From Thermococcus zilligii AN1 (GTDB taxonomy: Archaea; Methanobacteriota_B; Thermococci; Thermococcales; Thermococcaceae): 64,000 nt of DNA. This document shows positions 27,744 to 38,826 of the stretch, one piece after another (the first letter of the stretch is position 1; each line of letters begins with the position of its first letter). Location: assembly GCF_000258515.1 (NCBI RefSeq), contig NZ_AJLF01000001.1:930001-994000 (forward strand), in the 5' to 3' direction. The notes under the pieces are model-generated. The model saw nothing but the letters and a program-made list of their open reading frames with translations. It was not told the DNA's origin and did no database searches. Made by a program: the position numbers and the translations under genes.

Positions 27744-29498
27744 TCAGGCCGCGCTTGCGGCGTACTCCTTCTCGGGCCTCTTCCACGCGACCCAGAAGTC
27801 CCAAATGAGGAGGAGGTTCAGGAGCAGGCTTACCACCAGGGCGCCCTTGACCGCTATCAGGTACCTTCCGACCATCGGGACGTAGATGATGTACCATACC
27901 ATTGCGGCGGTCACTGTAATCCAGAGGAAGAGCGCCGGTATGAGGATGACCCAGCTCCATGAGCCTGCCCTCTGCACCTTGGCGGCCCAAAGAGCTCCTG
28001 TCATGAGGGCTATGCTGGCAAGCATCTGGTTCATGGCGCTGAAGGCAGGCCAGATGACCTTGTAGCTGGCTCCCCACGCGAGGTAGGTTCCGAGACCGGC
28101 GATTATTAGGGAGGCGACCCACTTGTTGGTTATAAACTTCATAGCCCCCTTGCTCGTGTCGGCGACCATTCCGAAGAGCTCCTCCCAGGCAAACCTTCCG
28201 AGCCTCGTTGCGGTGTCGAGGGAGGTCAGGGTGAAGGCCGAGACCCAGAGGGTCGCGAAAGTCTTTCCGAAGGTCTCACTTACGCCGTAAAACTCGCTAA
28301 CAGCCTTGGCGTAGCTTCCAATGAAGGTTCCAAGGCCGCCTTTCTCAATGTAATGGAGCCCCCACTGGTCTGGCTGGAGACCGGTGAGCTGGACGCCGTA
28401 GATAGCTATGGAGGTTATGACTACGGTTGAAAGGAAGCCCTCTGTGAACATCCCACCGTAGCCGACGAGGAGGCCGTGGATCTCATTGTCAAGCTGTTTT
28501 GAACTTGTTCCAGAGCCGACAAGTGAGTGGAAGCCGCTCAGGGAACCGCATGCTATTATGAGTGGTATCGTAGGCCAGAACGGCGAGGCTACAGCTTTTG
28601 ATCCCTCGTTGGTTACCCCGGTGATGACGTTGGCGCTCCAGGTGGTGTACGCTGGAGCCGTAAAGTTCTTGGCGAGGAACAGGAGGGCGATGCCTCCGAA
28701 AATAAGGCCGAACCAGAGGATGTAAGCGTTCAGGTAGTCCCTGGGCTGGAGGAGTATCCAGACCGGAAGGGAGGCCGCTATGATGATATAAACCATGAGG
28801 ATTATGTTCCAGTAGTGGTACGCGGTGGTGTAGGCAGCGGAATTTAGCTTGGTCTGTCCTTCAACAAAGACCAGGGGGTACTTGAGGCCAAGCCAAACTG
28901 ATATCACCAGAAGGATGAGGCCCACGAGGGTTGCAAGTTTGAACTCCATCTTCATCTTGTAGAGCAGCCAGCCGAATATAACGGCCACCCCAAGGAAGAG
29001 CAGCGTTGCAGTTGCCGCTTCTGGAGTGGTTGTCAGCAGCTGTGCCGTGACCGCAACGAAAGCGGCCACAACCAGAAGGAGGGTAAACCAGATGTAGACC
29101 TCAAAGGATACACCGGTCCTCTTGCTCATGAGTTTCCCCGCGATCCACTGCACGGATTTGCCATCGTAGCGGACAGATGACATCAGTGATAGATAGTCGT
29201 GGACGGCACCGATGAAGACGTTTCCAAACCAGACCCATATGAGTCCTGGCAACCAACCCCATGCCATTGCAATTGCGGGGCCGGTTATCGGGCCCGCGCC
29301 TGCTATCGATGCAAAGTGATGCCCATAAAGGACCAGCGGGTGTGCTGGAACGTAGTCAACTCCGTCATAGAGCCTGTGCGCCGGCGTTGGTCTGTTGGGG
29401 TCGGCTCTGACGACCTTGTTCTGGAGGCTCTTGCCATAGGCAAAGTACATGCTCAAATATATTGCAGCCGCTATCAAGATAACCACAGCCGAGTTCAT
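27744..29498 (-). CDS. cstA: CstA-family transporter (carbon starvation protein)
   Basis: Polytopic membrane protein of 584 residues with about 16-18 helices. CstA proteins take up pyruvate or peptides when carbon is short. Family motifs are seen near the N-terminus: HPLVLYGHHFASIAGAGPITGPAIAMAWGWLP and FIGAVHDYLSLMSSVRYDG. Later come GSGTSSKQLDNE and SLDTATRLGRFAWEEL. The long in-frame extension upstream was rejected: TATA CATTTAAATA at 29542-29552 places the transcript start near 29522 and the ATG at 29498 follows GGGGG. It appears monocistronic. Confidence 0.92.
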   Translation of the reverse strand: MNSAVVILIAAAIYLSMYFAYGKSLQNKVVRADPNRPTPAHRLYDGVDYVPAHPLVLYGHHFASIAGAGPITGPAIAMAWGWLPGLIWVWFGNVFIGAVHDYLSLMSSVRYDGKSVQWIAGKLMSKRTGVSFEVYIWFTLLLVVAAFVAVTAQLLTTTPEAATATLLFLGVAVIFGWLLYKMKMEFKLATLVGLILLVISVWLGLKYPLVFVEGQTKLNSAAYTTAYHYWNIILMVYIIIAASLPVWILLQPRDYLNAYILWFGLIFGGIALLFLAKNFTAPAYTTWSANVITGVTNEGSKAVASPFWPTIPLIIACGSLSGFHSLVGSGTSSKQLDNEIHGLLVGYGGMFTEGFLSTVVITSIAIYGVQLTGLQPDQWGLHYIEKGGLGTFIGSYAKAVSEFYGVSETFGKTFATLWVSAFTLTSLDTATRLGRFAWEELFGMVADTSKGAMKFITNKWVASLIIAGLGTYLAWGASYKVIWPAFSAMNQMLASIALMTGALWAAKVQRAGSWSWVILIPALFLWITVTAAMVWYIIYVPMVGRYLIAVKGALVVSLLLNLLLIWDFWVAWKRPEKEYAASAA

Positions 29499-29687
29499 TT
29501 TTGTACCCCCGGCTAATTTCTGCACATTAAGCCACACTTTAGTATTTAAATGCCTTTTGGTGTCAGACTGAAACGTCCAGGCTTTCAACTTTGCGCTGAC
29601 AAAACAGCCCAAAGGGGAGAACAGTTGTAAATTCGTCCCAAGAGTGAATATAGGGGCAGAGAATCGGAAATTTGAGAAGGAAATAGC

Positions 29688-30134
29688 TCATTCCTCGGCC
29701 CTTAGCTTCAGTGAGGTGTGCTCTTCCTTAAGGCGCTCGAGCTTCTCCATGAGCTCTTCGGAGAGGGCCTTGAGCTGGACTGCAACGTCCTCCAGTTCCT
29801 TGATCCCCTCTTCCAGCTGCTTCTCCCGCTCTTCAACCTCCTCCATGGCCCTGGCAAGCTTTTCTTCCTCGCTCTTCCTGTAAACCTCAACGTGAAGGTT
29901 TTCGTAGTCCCACGCTATTCTCCCGTCTTCGATTTTGAAAGGCACAGTAATCCTGACAACGTCGCTCCTCTCAATCCCGAGCTCCTGGAGCTTCTCGAAT
30001 ATTCTCTGGTTGAGCTCTCCGGCGGCCCTAACCACTTCCTTGGGCTCGACCTTTCCTCGCGTCAGTGCAAAGAGAACCCTCCTAACTTTGTGGGCATATC
30101 CCGAGGCCCGAACGTAGCCGGTGCTCAACTTCAT
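29688..30134 (-). CDS. DUF2258-family archaeal protein
   Basis: The 148-residue product has an N-terminal domain (1-85) opening with STGYVRASGYAHKVRRVLFALTR, then VVRITVPFKI, and a C-terminal coiled coil of about 60 residues (EEVEEREKQLEEGIKELEDVAVQLKALSEELMEKLERL). This matches the archaeal DUF2258 family, small proteins suggested to bind nucleic acid. It is divergent from adenylate kinase. The ATG at 30134 follows GGTGATGCCC. Confidence 0.8.
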   Translation of the reverse strand: MKLSTGYVRASGYAHKVRRVLFALTRGKVEPKEVVRAAGELNQRIFEKLQELGIERSDVVRITVPFKIEDGRIAWDYENLHVEVYRKSEEEKLARAMEEVEEREKQLEEGIKELEDVAVQLKALSEELMEKLERLKEEHTSLKLRAEE

Positions 30135-30191
30135 GGGCATCACCAAAAGTTTATTCTACCTAAGCACATAAATCCTTATTGGTGGTCACCG

Positions 30192-30866
30192 GTGAACATA
30201 TTGATGTTTGGGCCGCCAGGTTCCGGAAAGAGCACCCACTCGAGGAGGATCGTCGAGGACTATGGCCTGGCCTACGTATCTTCCGGGGACATTATAAGGT
30301 ACGAGATAGAGCAAAAAAGCCCCCTGGGGCTTGAGATGGCCGCTTACCTCAGCAGGGGCGACCTGATACCCGATACGATAGTGAACACCCTGATAATCTC
30401 GAAACTCAGAAGACAGAGGGAAAACTTCATCCTCGACGGCTACCCAAGAACGCCCGAGCAGGTGATAGCGCTTGAAAACTACCTCTACGACCACGGGATA
30501 AGGCTCGACCTGGCCCTTGAGGTCTTCACCGACGAGGAAACCAGCGTGGAGAGGATCTCCGGGAGGAGGATATGCCCAAACTGCGGCGCCGTTTACCACG
30601 TGAAGTACAACCCACCCAGGGTGCCGGAGGTCTGCGACCTCTGCGGATCAAAGCTCATCCAGAGACCTGACGATAGGGAGGAGGTAGTGAGAAAGAGGTA
30701 CCAGATCTACGCAAAAAACATGGAGCCGATAATAAAGTTCTACCGCGGAAAGGGCATTTACGTTCGCGTCGATGGGGGAGGGCCAATAGAGGAAGTCTGG
30801 AAGAGGATAAAGCCCCTGCTCGACTACATTCGGGCCAGAGAGGAGAAGAGAAGGGAGCACGAGTGA
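30192..30866 (+). CDS. adk: Adenylate kinase
   Basis: Interconverts ATP + AMP and 2 ADP. The 224-residue product has the P-loop FGPPGSGKSTHS, AMP-site ILDGYPRTPEQ and a LID domain with a zinc site (CPNCGAVYH ... CDLCGS), as in the bacterial-like adenylate kinases of Thermococcales. The start is GTG at 30192, giving the usual MNILMFGPPG opening; GGTGGT lies five bases before. An upstream in-frame stretch of 157 codons is antisense to the DUF2258 gene and not part of the protein. Confidence 0.93.
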   Translation: MNILMFGPPGSGKSTHSRRIVEDYGLAYVSSGDIIRYEIEQKSPLGLEMAAYLSRGDLIPDTIVNTLIISKLRRQRENFILDGYPRTPEQVIALENYLYDHGIRLDLALEVFTDEETSVERISGRRICPNCGAVYHVKYNPPRVPEVCDLCGSKLIQRPDDREEVVRKRYQIYAKNMEPIIKFYRGKGIYVRVDGGGPIEEVWKRIKPLLDYIRAREEKRREHE

Positions 30867-30891
30867 CTGCCCTGGCAAAGATGGGGAGGGG

Positions 30892-33882
30892 CTAGCTCAC
30901 CCCCTCCCACAGGACGTACTCCTTCTCTGTTATGAACACCGGCTCGAGCCTCGTACTGTAGACCACGAAGTTGTCGCCGTACTTCTCCTTGAGCTTCTCT
31001 ATGTACGCCGAGAAGACGTCTCCCGGGACACTGACGTGGGCTTTTATCACGTTGTCCCCCGCCTTAACGCTCATTCCGCTCTTGACGGGTATGTAGGTTA
31101 TGATCTCCTGGTAGGGGTCGAGGTAGAAGTTGTCCTTGTAGATGTCCTTGCCGTTGGGGGTTAGGTAGTAGACGATGCTGGCCCTCAGGGCGAGGGTCAC
31201 GTTGCTGTAGTCCTCTTTGAATGCCGCTGTAAGCTCCATGTCCCCGCTCTCTCCAGGAGCCACCGGGAAGCTCGGGCTGACCTCCTTACCGTTCACCTTC
31301 ACCGGCCCGTTCAAAACGCCAACGGGCCCGTCCTGTATGAGCACCAGCCTGTAATTGGTGGCGTTGGGGACGTCGATGTTGACCGTTATCGGGGTCTCGT
31401 TGAGGTGGTTGATGTAGAGGTTCCTGGCGAGGATTTCCCTGCTCACCAGGGTCCCGTTGTTGTAGGCCTCGAATATCAGTGTCCCGTCCTTGACGTCCCT
31501 TCCGAAGGCAGATATATAGATCCTGAAGGTGTGGTTGCCGAGCAGCGGGACGGTGGTGTTCCCTTCGGGGATTTCGAGCCTGCCCTTACCCATGAAGGAC
31601 GTGTATATTGGAACCCAGGTACCATTTGAGGCCGTTCCGTTGACCAGCACGTCCATCCTGTAAACTCCAAAGGGGGTGAAGTCGTACGTGTTGACGTCTC
31701 CGGTGGATTTGACGAGCTTGAAGTTGGCCCAGAGCTTGAGGGAGTCCGTTATGTTCCTCGGGTCAACGTAGTTGAAGGCGAGCTGGACGAAGTTGCTGAA
31801 GGCTATCCTGTCGTATGCCATTATCCCCCATCCTCCAGGGTAGACGTAGAGGACGTAGGGAACGTTGGGCTGCTTGTTCTGGTAGACGGAACCCGTGGAC
31901 AGGTCAACTATTATTTCGGGCACGTACTGGAGGATCCCTCCATTGTAAAAAACCGCGACGTAGTAGGTCTTGCTCCGGTTGTCGAATCCTATCGTTGAGC
32001 CGTACTGGGCTCCAACAGGCATGAACATTGGGTTGTTCTTGTACTCCCCGTAGGTTATGGCACCGCCGAGGTAGCTTATGGCGTTGAACTTGAATATATC
32101 GCTCTGCCATACGATGAGATAATTCAGGCCCCAGGCCTCGAAGTCTACCTCACCATCGTTTCCACTGTGCGAGAAGAACTTCGCGAGGATATACCTCCTG
32201 TCGTATGCGTGGCCACCGTCCGTTGATGCCCTCCTCTGTGAGAGAAGGCTCGACTCGATCCAGTAGCCATAATCCCACCAGCTGGTGGCGCTGTCGAGCG
32301 GGTTAGTGTTGTTCCTCATCCAGAGAAGTGTGTCCTGCCAGCTCTGGGGAACATGCTCGCCCGCGGCCATACCGTCTGCAATCCTGCCCATGTCTTTCGC
32401 ACCCATCACCGGGAGAGGCAGGAGGAGAAGCGCCAAAACAACCGCGTACATTGCTTTAGTTCCGAGGGTGTCTTCCATTTTTTCAACGAGGATTATGACC
32501 TCCCCGAGGAGGAGACCGGCCAGCAGCATAACCGCGCCCGACGCCTGGAAGCTGAACCTGACGGCGCTCCAGAGGAAGTAGGTGGCCGCCGCGTAGTAAG
32601 TGGCCAGGAAGACCTCCTTATAGCCGGTTATGTCGCCCCTGTGGAGCTTCCAGCCCATCCTAGAGAGGAGGATGAGGAAGCCCACCAGCGAGAATATGTA
32701 GAGCATGCCGTCCTGACCGGCTCCGTTGACGTAGTGGATGCTGAAGACGTCCTTCACGTAGCCCCAGTTGGTGCCGGCGAGCTCCGCAACGGTCTGGTAG
32801 AGCGGGTTCGACTGGTATGCGCCTGCAAGGAACTTCCAGAGGTTCCTCCCGAAGTAGGCGTACGCCGCTATGAACCCGAGGAGGCCGATTCCTAAGACTG
32901 TTCCAAACCTGTGCTTCTTATCCGAGTAGTCAAGGCCAGCCTTTTCTCCGAAGAGCATCACCGCGGTCAGTGCCACTATGGCAAGGTAAACTTCAAGGGC
33001 GAAGATTACGAAAGGTCTGTAGCCGATGAGGGGAATGCCCGTCATAAGCAGGGCCCCCAGGAGGACTATGAGCATCAGCGGGTAGAACTCGTAGGCGAAC
33101 TTCCTGAGCTCCCCGATCCTTCCGAAGGTGAAGAGGATTACCGGGTGGAGCCCCATGAAGGCTATGAGCACACCGAGACCGAACTGGCTTCCATCCCAGC
33201 TCATCATGAAGAGCCAGCTGAAGACTATGAAGAGCACTCCCCAGAGGAGTTTCTTCCATGCCTTCCGGAGATCCTTCCAGTCAGCCCCCTCGTCGAGGTA
33301 GTAAGCCATCGCCAGGACTGCGAAGACGAAGAACATGAGGAACGGCGCCTCACCCCTGGCGTTGCCCGAGTAGGTCTTGGAGTAGCTGGAGTAGGAGAAA
33401 GCAAGGAACACCGCCGCCCAGAAGCCTGCCCAGTCCGAGTGGAGCTTCCTGCCCAGGAGGTATATCCCTATTATGGTTATGGCGCCCACCAGCGGAGTCC
33501 ACATCTTGAAGAAGTCGAGCTCTGAGTAGCCGAGATGGCTGAATACGAGGTTGTAAACCTTGGCCGGGATGACGTAGAGACCGAGCGAGCCGCCGAGCTT
33601 TATTCCGGTCGGTGGATCTGCATAGGCGAAGTAGCTCGGTATGCCGTGCTTCACGGCCTCCTTGAAGATCTCAAAGTGGTAGAAGGTGTCCGGATCAACA
33701 AAATACTTCAGTTTCGCTGTTTTCATTCTTATGAGGTAGCCGTAGTAGGCAATTATGAGCACGGCTACGGCAATCCCGTAGGTTTTCAGCTTTGGATAAA
33801 CCCCCGCGAGCTTCTTAAGGGATTCGGGCTCCGGGGGTTTTTTGGTTTGTTTATTCTTCTTTTTATCAACGTTCTTCACCAT
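30892..33882 (-). CDS. aglB: Oligosaccharyltransferase AglB (STT3 family)
   Basis: Transfers the lipid-linked glycan to Asn in N-x-S/T sequons outside the membrane. In the 996 residues there are about 13 membrane helices up to residue 490, with the catalytic DPD motif (Asp63, Asp65) in the first external loop. The WWDYGYW sequon-binding motif is at 535-541. A large beta-rich extracellular C-terminal part follows. This is the long Thermococcales AglB type. The ATG at 33882 follows GGAGGT by seven bases. The gene starts 14 bp after glmS, which supplies the precursor of UDP-GlcNAc. Confidence 0.95.
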   Translation of the reverse strand: MVKNVDKKKNKQTKKPPEPESLKKLAGVYPKLKTYGIAVAVLIIAYYGYLIRMKTAKLKYFVDPDTFYHFEIFKEAVKHGIPSYFAYADPPTGIKLGGSLGLYVIPAKVYNLVFSHLGYSELDFFKMWTPLVGAITIIGIYLLGRKLHSDWAGFWAAVFLAFSYSSYSKTYSGNARGEAPFLMFFVFAVLAMAYYLDEGADWKDLRKAWKKLLWGVLFIVFSWLFMMSWDGSQFGLGVLIAFMGLHPVILFTFGRIGELRKFAYEFYPLMLIVLLGALLMTGIPLIGYRPFVIFALEVYLAIVALTAVMLFGEKAGLDYSDKKHRFGTVLGIGLLGFIAAYAYFGRNLWKFLAGAYQSNPLYQTVAELAGTNWGYVKDVFSIHYVNGAGQDGMLYIFSLVGFLILLSRMGWKLHRGDITGYKEVFLATYYAAATYFLWSAVRFSFQASGAVMLLAGLLLGEVIILVEKMEDTLGTKAMYAVVLALLLLPLPVMGAKDMGRIADGMAAGEHVPQSWQDTLLWMRNNTNPLDSATSWWDYGYWIESSLLSQRRASTDGGHAYDRRYILAKFFSHSGNDGEVDFEAWGLNYLIVWQSDIFKFNAISYLGGAITYGEYKNNPMFMPVGAQYGSTIGFDNRSKTYYVAVFYNGGILQYVPEIIVDLSTGSVYQNKQPNVPYVLYVYPGGWGIMAYDRIAFSNFVQLAFNYVDPRNITDSLKLWANFKLVKSTGDVNTYDFTPFGVYRMDVLVNGTASNGTWVPIYTSFMGKGRLEIPEGNTTVPLLGNHTFRIYISAFGRDVKDGTLIFEAYNNGTLVSREILARNLYINHLNETPITVNIDVPNATNYRLVLIQDGPVGVLNGPVKVNGKEVSPSFPVAPGESGDMELTAAFKEDYSNVTLALRASIVYYLTPNGKDIYKDNFYLDPYQEIITYIPVKSGMSVKAGDNVIKAHVSVPGDVFSAYIEKLKEKYGDNFVVYSTRLEPVFITEKEYVLWEGVS

Positions 33883-33896
33883 GTCTGCGACCTCCC

Positions 33897-35705
33897 TCAT
33901 TCAACCGTAACGGATTTTGCCAGGTTCCTGGGCTTATCGGGGTCGTTGCCCCTCAAAACGGCTAAATGATAGGCCATAAGCTGGAGCGGAACGACATAAA
34001 CTATAGGAGTCAAAAGTTCGTCCAGCTCGGGCATCTCTATCCAGACGTCGCTTACCCTGCCGACCTCTTCCCTGTCGGAGAGGGCTATTATCAGCGCCCC
34101 TCTTGCTTTCGCCTCCTCTATGTTGCTTATCATCTTGTCGAAGGTTTTCCCTGAAGGGGCTATCGCGACCACAGGGACCCCCCTCTCCAGGAGGGCCAGC
34201 GGGCCATGCTTGAGCTCGCCTGCGGAAAGCCCCTCGGCGTGGATGTAGCTTATCTCCTTGAGCTTGAGGGCGCCCTCCAGGGCAGTGGGGAAGCTTATTC
34301 CCCTGCCGATGTAGAAGAAGTCCCTCCTGTCCCTCAGGCTTTCGGCAAGCTCCTTTAACGCTTCCCCGTGGGAGAGGGCCTTTTCAATTAGCACCGGAAT
34401 GGAGTCAAGCTGTTTCTCCAGGCTCCTGAGGTATTCCTCATCGGCGCTTCCGAGCGCTCTGGCGGTCTCTATGGCGAGCATCGTGAGAACTGTGAGCTGG
34501 GTCGTGTAGGTTTTGGTTGCGGCAACACCTATCTCGGGCCCCGCATGGGTGTAGAGGGTTAAATCCGCTATCCTCGTGGCCATGCTCCCAACAACGTTGA
34601 CGATGGCGAGAACCCTGGCGCCTTTCCTCTTTGCGAGCTTCATTGCCGCGAGCGTGTCGGCGGTTTCCCCGCTCTGTGTTATGGCTATCACGAGGGTGTT
34701 CTCATCAACCAGGTCCTCGAATTCATACCTGAACTCGCTTGCCTCCTCAACGAGGGGAACTTTCTTTGCGAGCCTCTGGAAGAGGTATTTGCCAACGAGG
34801 GCAGCATGATAGGAAGTCCCCATGGCCACGAAGATAACCTTTTCGTACTTCGCTATCTCTTCCGCAACCGACTTTATCACTTCCCTGTTGCCGTGTATGG
34901 CGTCCCTGACAGCGTTAGGTTGCTCGTGGATCTCCTTGAGCATGAAATGCGGAAAGCCGGACTTTTCGGCCATTTCCAGCGTCCACGTTATTTTATGAAC
35001 CGGTTTCTCGACGATTTCGCCTGTGTTAATCCGCTTCACGACGTAGGAGTCCTTGGTTATAACGGCGTACTCCCCGTCATCCAGAAAGACCGCCTCCTTC
35101 GTGTACTCCAGGAAAGCCGGAACGTCGCTGGCGGCGAACATCTCGCCTTCTCCTATTCCGAGGACGAGGGGGCTTTCGTTTCTGACAACGTAGAGCCTGT
35201 CGGGTTCATCGGCGTAGACTATGGCGAGTGCAAAAGAGCCCTTGAGCCTCTTTAAGGCCCTCCTGAGGGCTTCCTCAAAGTTTTCCGAATTTTTGAGTTC
35301 TTCCTCTATGAGGTGGGCGATCACTTCGGTATCGGTGTCGCTCTCGAACCTGTGGCCCCTCTTCAGGAGCTCCCCCTTAAGCTCGGCAAAATTCTCGATT
35401 ATTCCGTTGTGCACGAGGACTATCCTTCCGGTGCAGTCCTTATGGGGGTGAGCGTTGATATCGTTGGGAACTCCGTGCGTTGCCCATCTTGTGTGGCCTA
35501 TCCCCCTGTTGCCCTCCATAGCAAGGAAGCCGAGCCTCTCTGCAAGGTTATCTATCCTCCCGGCGCCTTTCCTTATTTCCACCGTTTCCCCATCGGCGGT
35601 TACGATGCCGGCGGAATCATAGCCCCTGTACTCAAGCTTCTTCAGCCCCCTTACTATGACTTCAGCCGCATTTCTGTCGCCGATGTACCCTATTATTCCA
35701 CACAT
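33897..35705 (-). CDS. glmS: Glutamine-fructose-6-phosphate aminotransferase (isomerizing)
   Basis: Makes glucosamine-6-phosphate, entry to UDP-GlcNAc. In the 602 residues the N-terminal glutaminase begins with the catalytic Cys directly after Met (CGIIGYIG), with GHTRWATHG and HNGIIEN. Two SIS domains (about 275-420 and 450-590) follow, with [21 protein letters not shown] and the terminal [13 protein letters not shown] tail that closes the active site. The start at 35705 puts Cys at position 2 as the mechanism requires. The TATA box CTTTTAACGG is at 35752-35761. It is the first gene of an operon with aglB. Confidence 0.96.
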   Translation of the reverse strand: MCGIIGYIGDRNAAEVIVRGLKKLEYRGYDSAGIVTADGETVEIRKGAGRIDNLAERLGFLAMEGNRGIGHTRWATHGVPNDINAHPHKDCTGRIVLVHNGIIENFAELKGELLKRGHRFESDTDTEVIAHLIEEELKNSENFEEALRRALKRLKGSFALAIVYADEPDRLYVVRNESPLVLGIGEGEMFAASDVPAFLEYTKEAVFLDDGEYAVITKDSYVVKRINTGEIVEKPVHKITWTLEMAEKSGFPHFMLKEIHEQPNAVRDAIHGNREVIKSVAEEIAKYEKVIFVAMGTSYHAALVGKYLFQRLAKKVPLVEEASEFRYEFEDLVDENTLVIAITQSGETADTLAAMKLAKRKGARVLAIVNVVGSMATRIADLTLYTHAGPEIGVAATKTYTTQLTVLTMLAIETARALGSADEEYLRSLEKQLDSIPVLIEKALSHGEALKELAESLRDRRDFFYIGRGISFPTALEGALKLKEISYIHAEGLSAGELKHGPLALLERGVPVVAIAPSGKTFDKMISNIEEAKARGALIIALSDREEVGRVSDVWIEMPELDELLTPIVYVVPLQLMAYHLAVLRGNDPDKPRNLAKSVTVE

Positions 35706-35793
35706 GGGTGCACCGCTCCTTTCCTTACTTTCTGAGTACATAAGGGTATGCCGTTAAAAGAGTTTCTGAGGAAAGCCACAGGAAGAGAAAGAA

Positions 35794-36900
<1,107 letters not shown>

Positions 36901-36938
36901 CTACCGCAGGAGATTGGAGCAACCTGAGGGGTGTTCAA

Positions 36939-37649
36939 ATGGCCGGGGAACTGCTCAGACTAAACGTAATCAGGTGTACATTCCTAAAGAGGCTCAACCG
37001 CTTCGTCGCTCTGGTGGAAATTAAAGGAGAAACCAGGAGGGCCCTGGTTACGAACACCGGAAGGCTGGTGGAGTTCATGGTCCCGGGAAGGAAGGCCTTC
37101 TGCGTCCCCAAAACCGGCGGAAAGACGGACTTCATTTTGGTGGCCTTCGAAGACTTGAACGGAAGAGGAGCGATAGTAGACACGAGAACTCAGGCAAGGG
37201 CCTTTGAGAGGGCGGTTGAGCTGGGTCTAATCCCATGGCTAAAGGACTGCTCTATAAAGAGGAAAGAGGTAACCATGGGGGAATCCCGCCTCGATTACCT
37301 GTTCGAGTGCCCGAAGGGAGAAGTCTACGCCGAGATGAAGAGCGCCGTGTTGAGGGGAGGCGTAAGAGGGGAATACGCAATGTACCCAGACTGCCCGTCA
37401 GTGAGGGGGCAGAGGCACATAAAAGAACTCATCGAGCTCAAAAGAACAGGAAAAGAGGCGATGATATTCTTCGTCGGTGCCATGCCGGGTGTAGAAAAGT
37501 TCAGGCCCAACGAGAGAGGTGACCCGGAGATAGCGAGGCTTTTGAAGGAGGCCAGAAAAGCTGGCGTTCAAATCCACGCAATGAGCATCTCGCTGCTCCC
37601 TGGTGGAGAAGTGATCCTCGAGGAACCCGAACTGAAAGTGGAAGTTTAA
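36939..37649 (+). CDS. sfsA: SfsA-family DNA/RNA nuclease
   Basis: The 236-residue product has an N-terminal OB-like domain (LNVIRCTFLKRLNRFVALVEI, VTNTGRLVEFMVPGRKAF) and a C-terminal nuclease-type domain (SRLDYLFECPKGEVYAEMKSAV, GREYAMYPDCPSVRGQRHIKEL-like segment, IFFVGAMPGVEKFRPN). SfsA was named for sugar-fermentation stimulation in bacteria. The fold and the D...ExK-like residues indicate a nucleic-acid nuclease. The ATG at 36939 follows GAGGGGTG. Its stop overlaps the convergent rpoP stop. Confidence 0.88.
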   Translation: MAGELLRLNVIRCTFLKRLNRFVALVEIKGETRRALVTNTGRLVEFMVPGRKAFCVPKTGGKTDFILVAFEDLNGRGAIVDTRTQARAFERAVELGLIPWLKDCSIKRKEVTMGESRLDYLFECPKGEVYAEMKSAVLRGGVRGEYAMYPDCPSVRGQRHIKELIELKRTGKEAMIFFVGAMPGVEKFRPNERGDPEIARLLKEARKAGVQIHAMSISLLPGGEVILEEPELKVEV

Positions 37650-37795
37650 ATGGCTTTAACCCTGCGTGAGACCTTCGGTCTCGGCTTGTAGAGTATCTTG
37701 CTACCACAGTACGGGCAGCGGACTTCCCTGGTGTTCTCGAGGTCGAGCTCAACTTCCCTTCCGCACTTGGCACAGCGATAAACGGCCATAACCAT
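37646..37795 (-). CDS. rpoP: DNA-directed RNA polymerase subunit P (Rpo12)
   Basis: Small zinc-binding subunit of archaeal RNA polymerase, equivalent to eukaryotic Rpb12. The 49-residue product has the zinc ribbon YRCAKCGREV ... RCPYCGSKILYKPRPK. The start MVMAVYRC agrees with relatives; GAGGTGAG lies four bases upstream. It follows the L37Ae gene by 26 bp, a pairing usual in Thermococcales. Confidence 0.93.
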   Translation of the reverse strand: MVMAVYRCAKCGREVELDLENTREVRCPYCGSKILYKPRPKVSRRVKAI

Positions 37796-37821
37796 CCGGC
37801 TCACCTCAAAAGTGAAGGAAG

Positions 37822-38082
37822 TCAAACCTCGGGAACCTCAACGCGCTTTGCGACCTTTCCAGCCGGAGTGGTCGGCAGGTAGGCACCGCCGGCGAAAGTT
37901 GCCCCGCACTTCTGGCACTGCCAGATTCCTGTGCTTATCCTCCTTACGGCCTTCCTTCCGCAGACGGGACAGACGTGCTTCTGCCTCATCTTGGCCTCAA
38001 CGGCAGCCACTCTTCTCCTTATCTTGAGACCGTACCTGGGACCGAACCTTCCAGCGGAACCAACTTTTGTGGTTCTTCCCAT
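37822..38082 (-). CDS. rpl37ae: Large-subunit ribosomal protein L37Ae
   Basis: Zinc-finger protein of the 50S subunit (86 residues). The start [18 protein letters not shown] and zinc motif [23 protein letters not shown] are those of L37Ae (L43). The ATG at 38082 was preferred to an upstream in-frame start because GGGGTGA lies six bases before. The TATA box GTTTATAAAA at about 38138-38150 leaves a leader near 38 bases. Confidence 0.95.
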   Translation of the reverse strand: MGRTTKVGSAGRFGPRYGLKIRRRVAAVEAKMRQKHVCPVCGRKAVRRISTGIWQCQKCGATFAGGAYLPTTPAGKVAKRVEVPEV

Positions 38083-38215
38083 GAGCATCACCCCTAATTA
38101 TCAACCTGTTTTCACGACTGGTGTGTGTTCCCGGGGACGTTTTATAAACCTTTGCATAAGGGAAACCCCAGTCGGGTTTATAAGGCTCCTTTCCCAGATC
38201 GGACCGGTGGTGAGG

Positions 38216-38419
38216 ATGATCAGGGTAAAAGTACTCGGAAGGGGAATAGAGAGGGAGATAGAATGGAAAAAGGGCATGCTCGTCAAGGACGTACTCAGAG
38301 AGGTTGGCTTCAACACGGAGAACGCAATAGCCAGGGTGAACGGAAGGGTGGCCCTTGAGGACGAGGCCGTTGAAGACGGGGCCAGCGTTGAGGTAATACC
38401 CGTAGTTTCGGGCGGGTAG
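38216..38419 (+). CDS. MoaD/ThiS-like ubiquitin-fold protein
   Basis: The 67-residue beta-grasp protein ends in Gly-Gly (PVVSGG), the activated C-terminus used for sulfur transfer or for conjugation as a SAMP modifier. The pattern VKVLGRGIEREIEWKKGMLVKDVLREVGFNTENAIARVNGR is typical. The ATG at 38216 directly follows GGTGGTGAGG. TATA GGTTTATAAG is at 38174-38185. Whether it serves tRNA thiolation, molybdopterin/tungstopterin or protein tagging cannot be told; no E1 enzyme is in the window. Confidence 0.85.
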   Translation: MIRVKVLGRGIEREIEWKKGMLVKDVLREVGFNTENAIARVNGRVALEDEAVEDGASVEVIPVVSGG

Positions 38420-38506
38420 TTGTTTCGCCTATTGACGAAGGTCACATTGGCAGTCAGCGAAAGCCTTTTAAACTTTTGGATCCTTAATGTTTTTCAGGTG
38501 GACTGC

Positions 38507-38719
38507 ATGAACGGGATAGACCTGCTCAGAAGGAAACTAAACGTCGTTAAAAAGCAGAAGGAGCTGCTAATTCTCGAGGAGGCAAAGCTTGTGAGGATGG
38601 CACGTCAGAGGGAGGACGTGGCCAGGAAGCTCGAAAGGGTCAGGAAAGAAAAGTTCAGAGTTCTCGCCGAGGAGGCCAAACTGATCCGCGTCATAAAGCA
38701 GAATGTCAACCCCGCCTGA
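38507..38719 (+). CDS. Small coiled-coil protein
   Basis: Almost entirely helical and strongly basic protein of 70 residues (LLRRKLNVVKKQKELLILEEAKLVRMARQREDVARKLERVRKEKF). It has an internal near-repeat: LLILEEAKLVRMA and RVLAEEAKLIRVI. Family not recognised. CAGGTGG precedes the ATG, and TATA CTTTTAAAC lies near 38463. Monocistronic. Confidence 0.65.
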   Translation: MNGIDLLRRKLNVVKKQKELLILEEAKLVRMARQREDVARKLERVRKEKFRVLAEEAKLIRVIKQNVNPA

Positions 38720-38826
38720 TTCTTTTTTGATGTACTTCCATTCGCGGGAATTCAACTCCCCCATTCAACAAGCTTAAAAAGGCCTTTCTCCTATGTGCCT
38801 GAGGAGTAAAAGGAGAGGTGATTCTC

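Noticed and set aside
29499-29687. Glycolytic motif at the cstA promoter
   Set aside because: No TATCAC/GTGATA pair was found near its TATA box.
29718-30191. Long in-frame extension of adenylate kinase (382 residues)
   Set aside because: The extra part is antisense to the DUF2258 gene, and a GTG at 30192 with a good ribosome-binding site gives the normal N-terminus.
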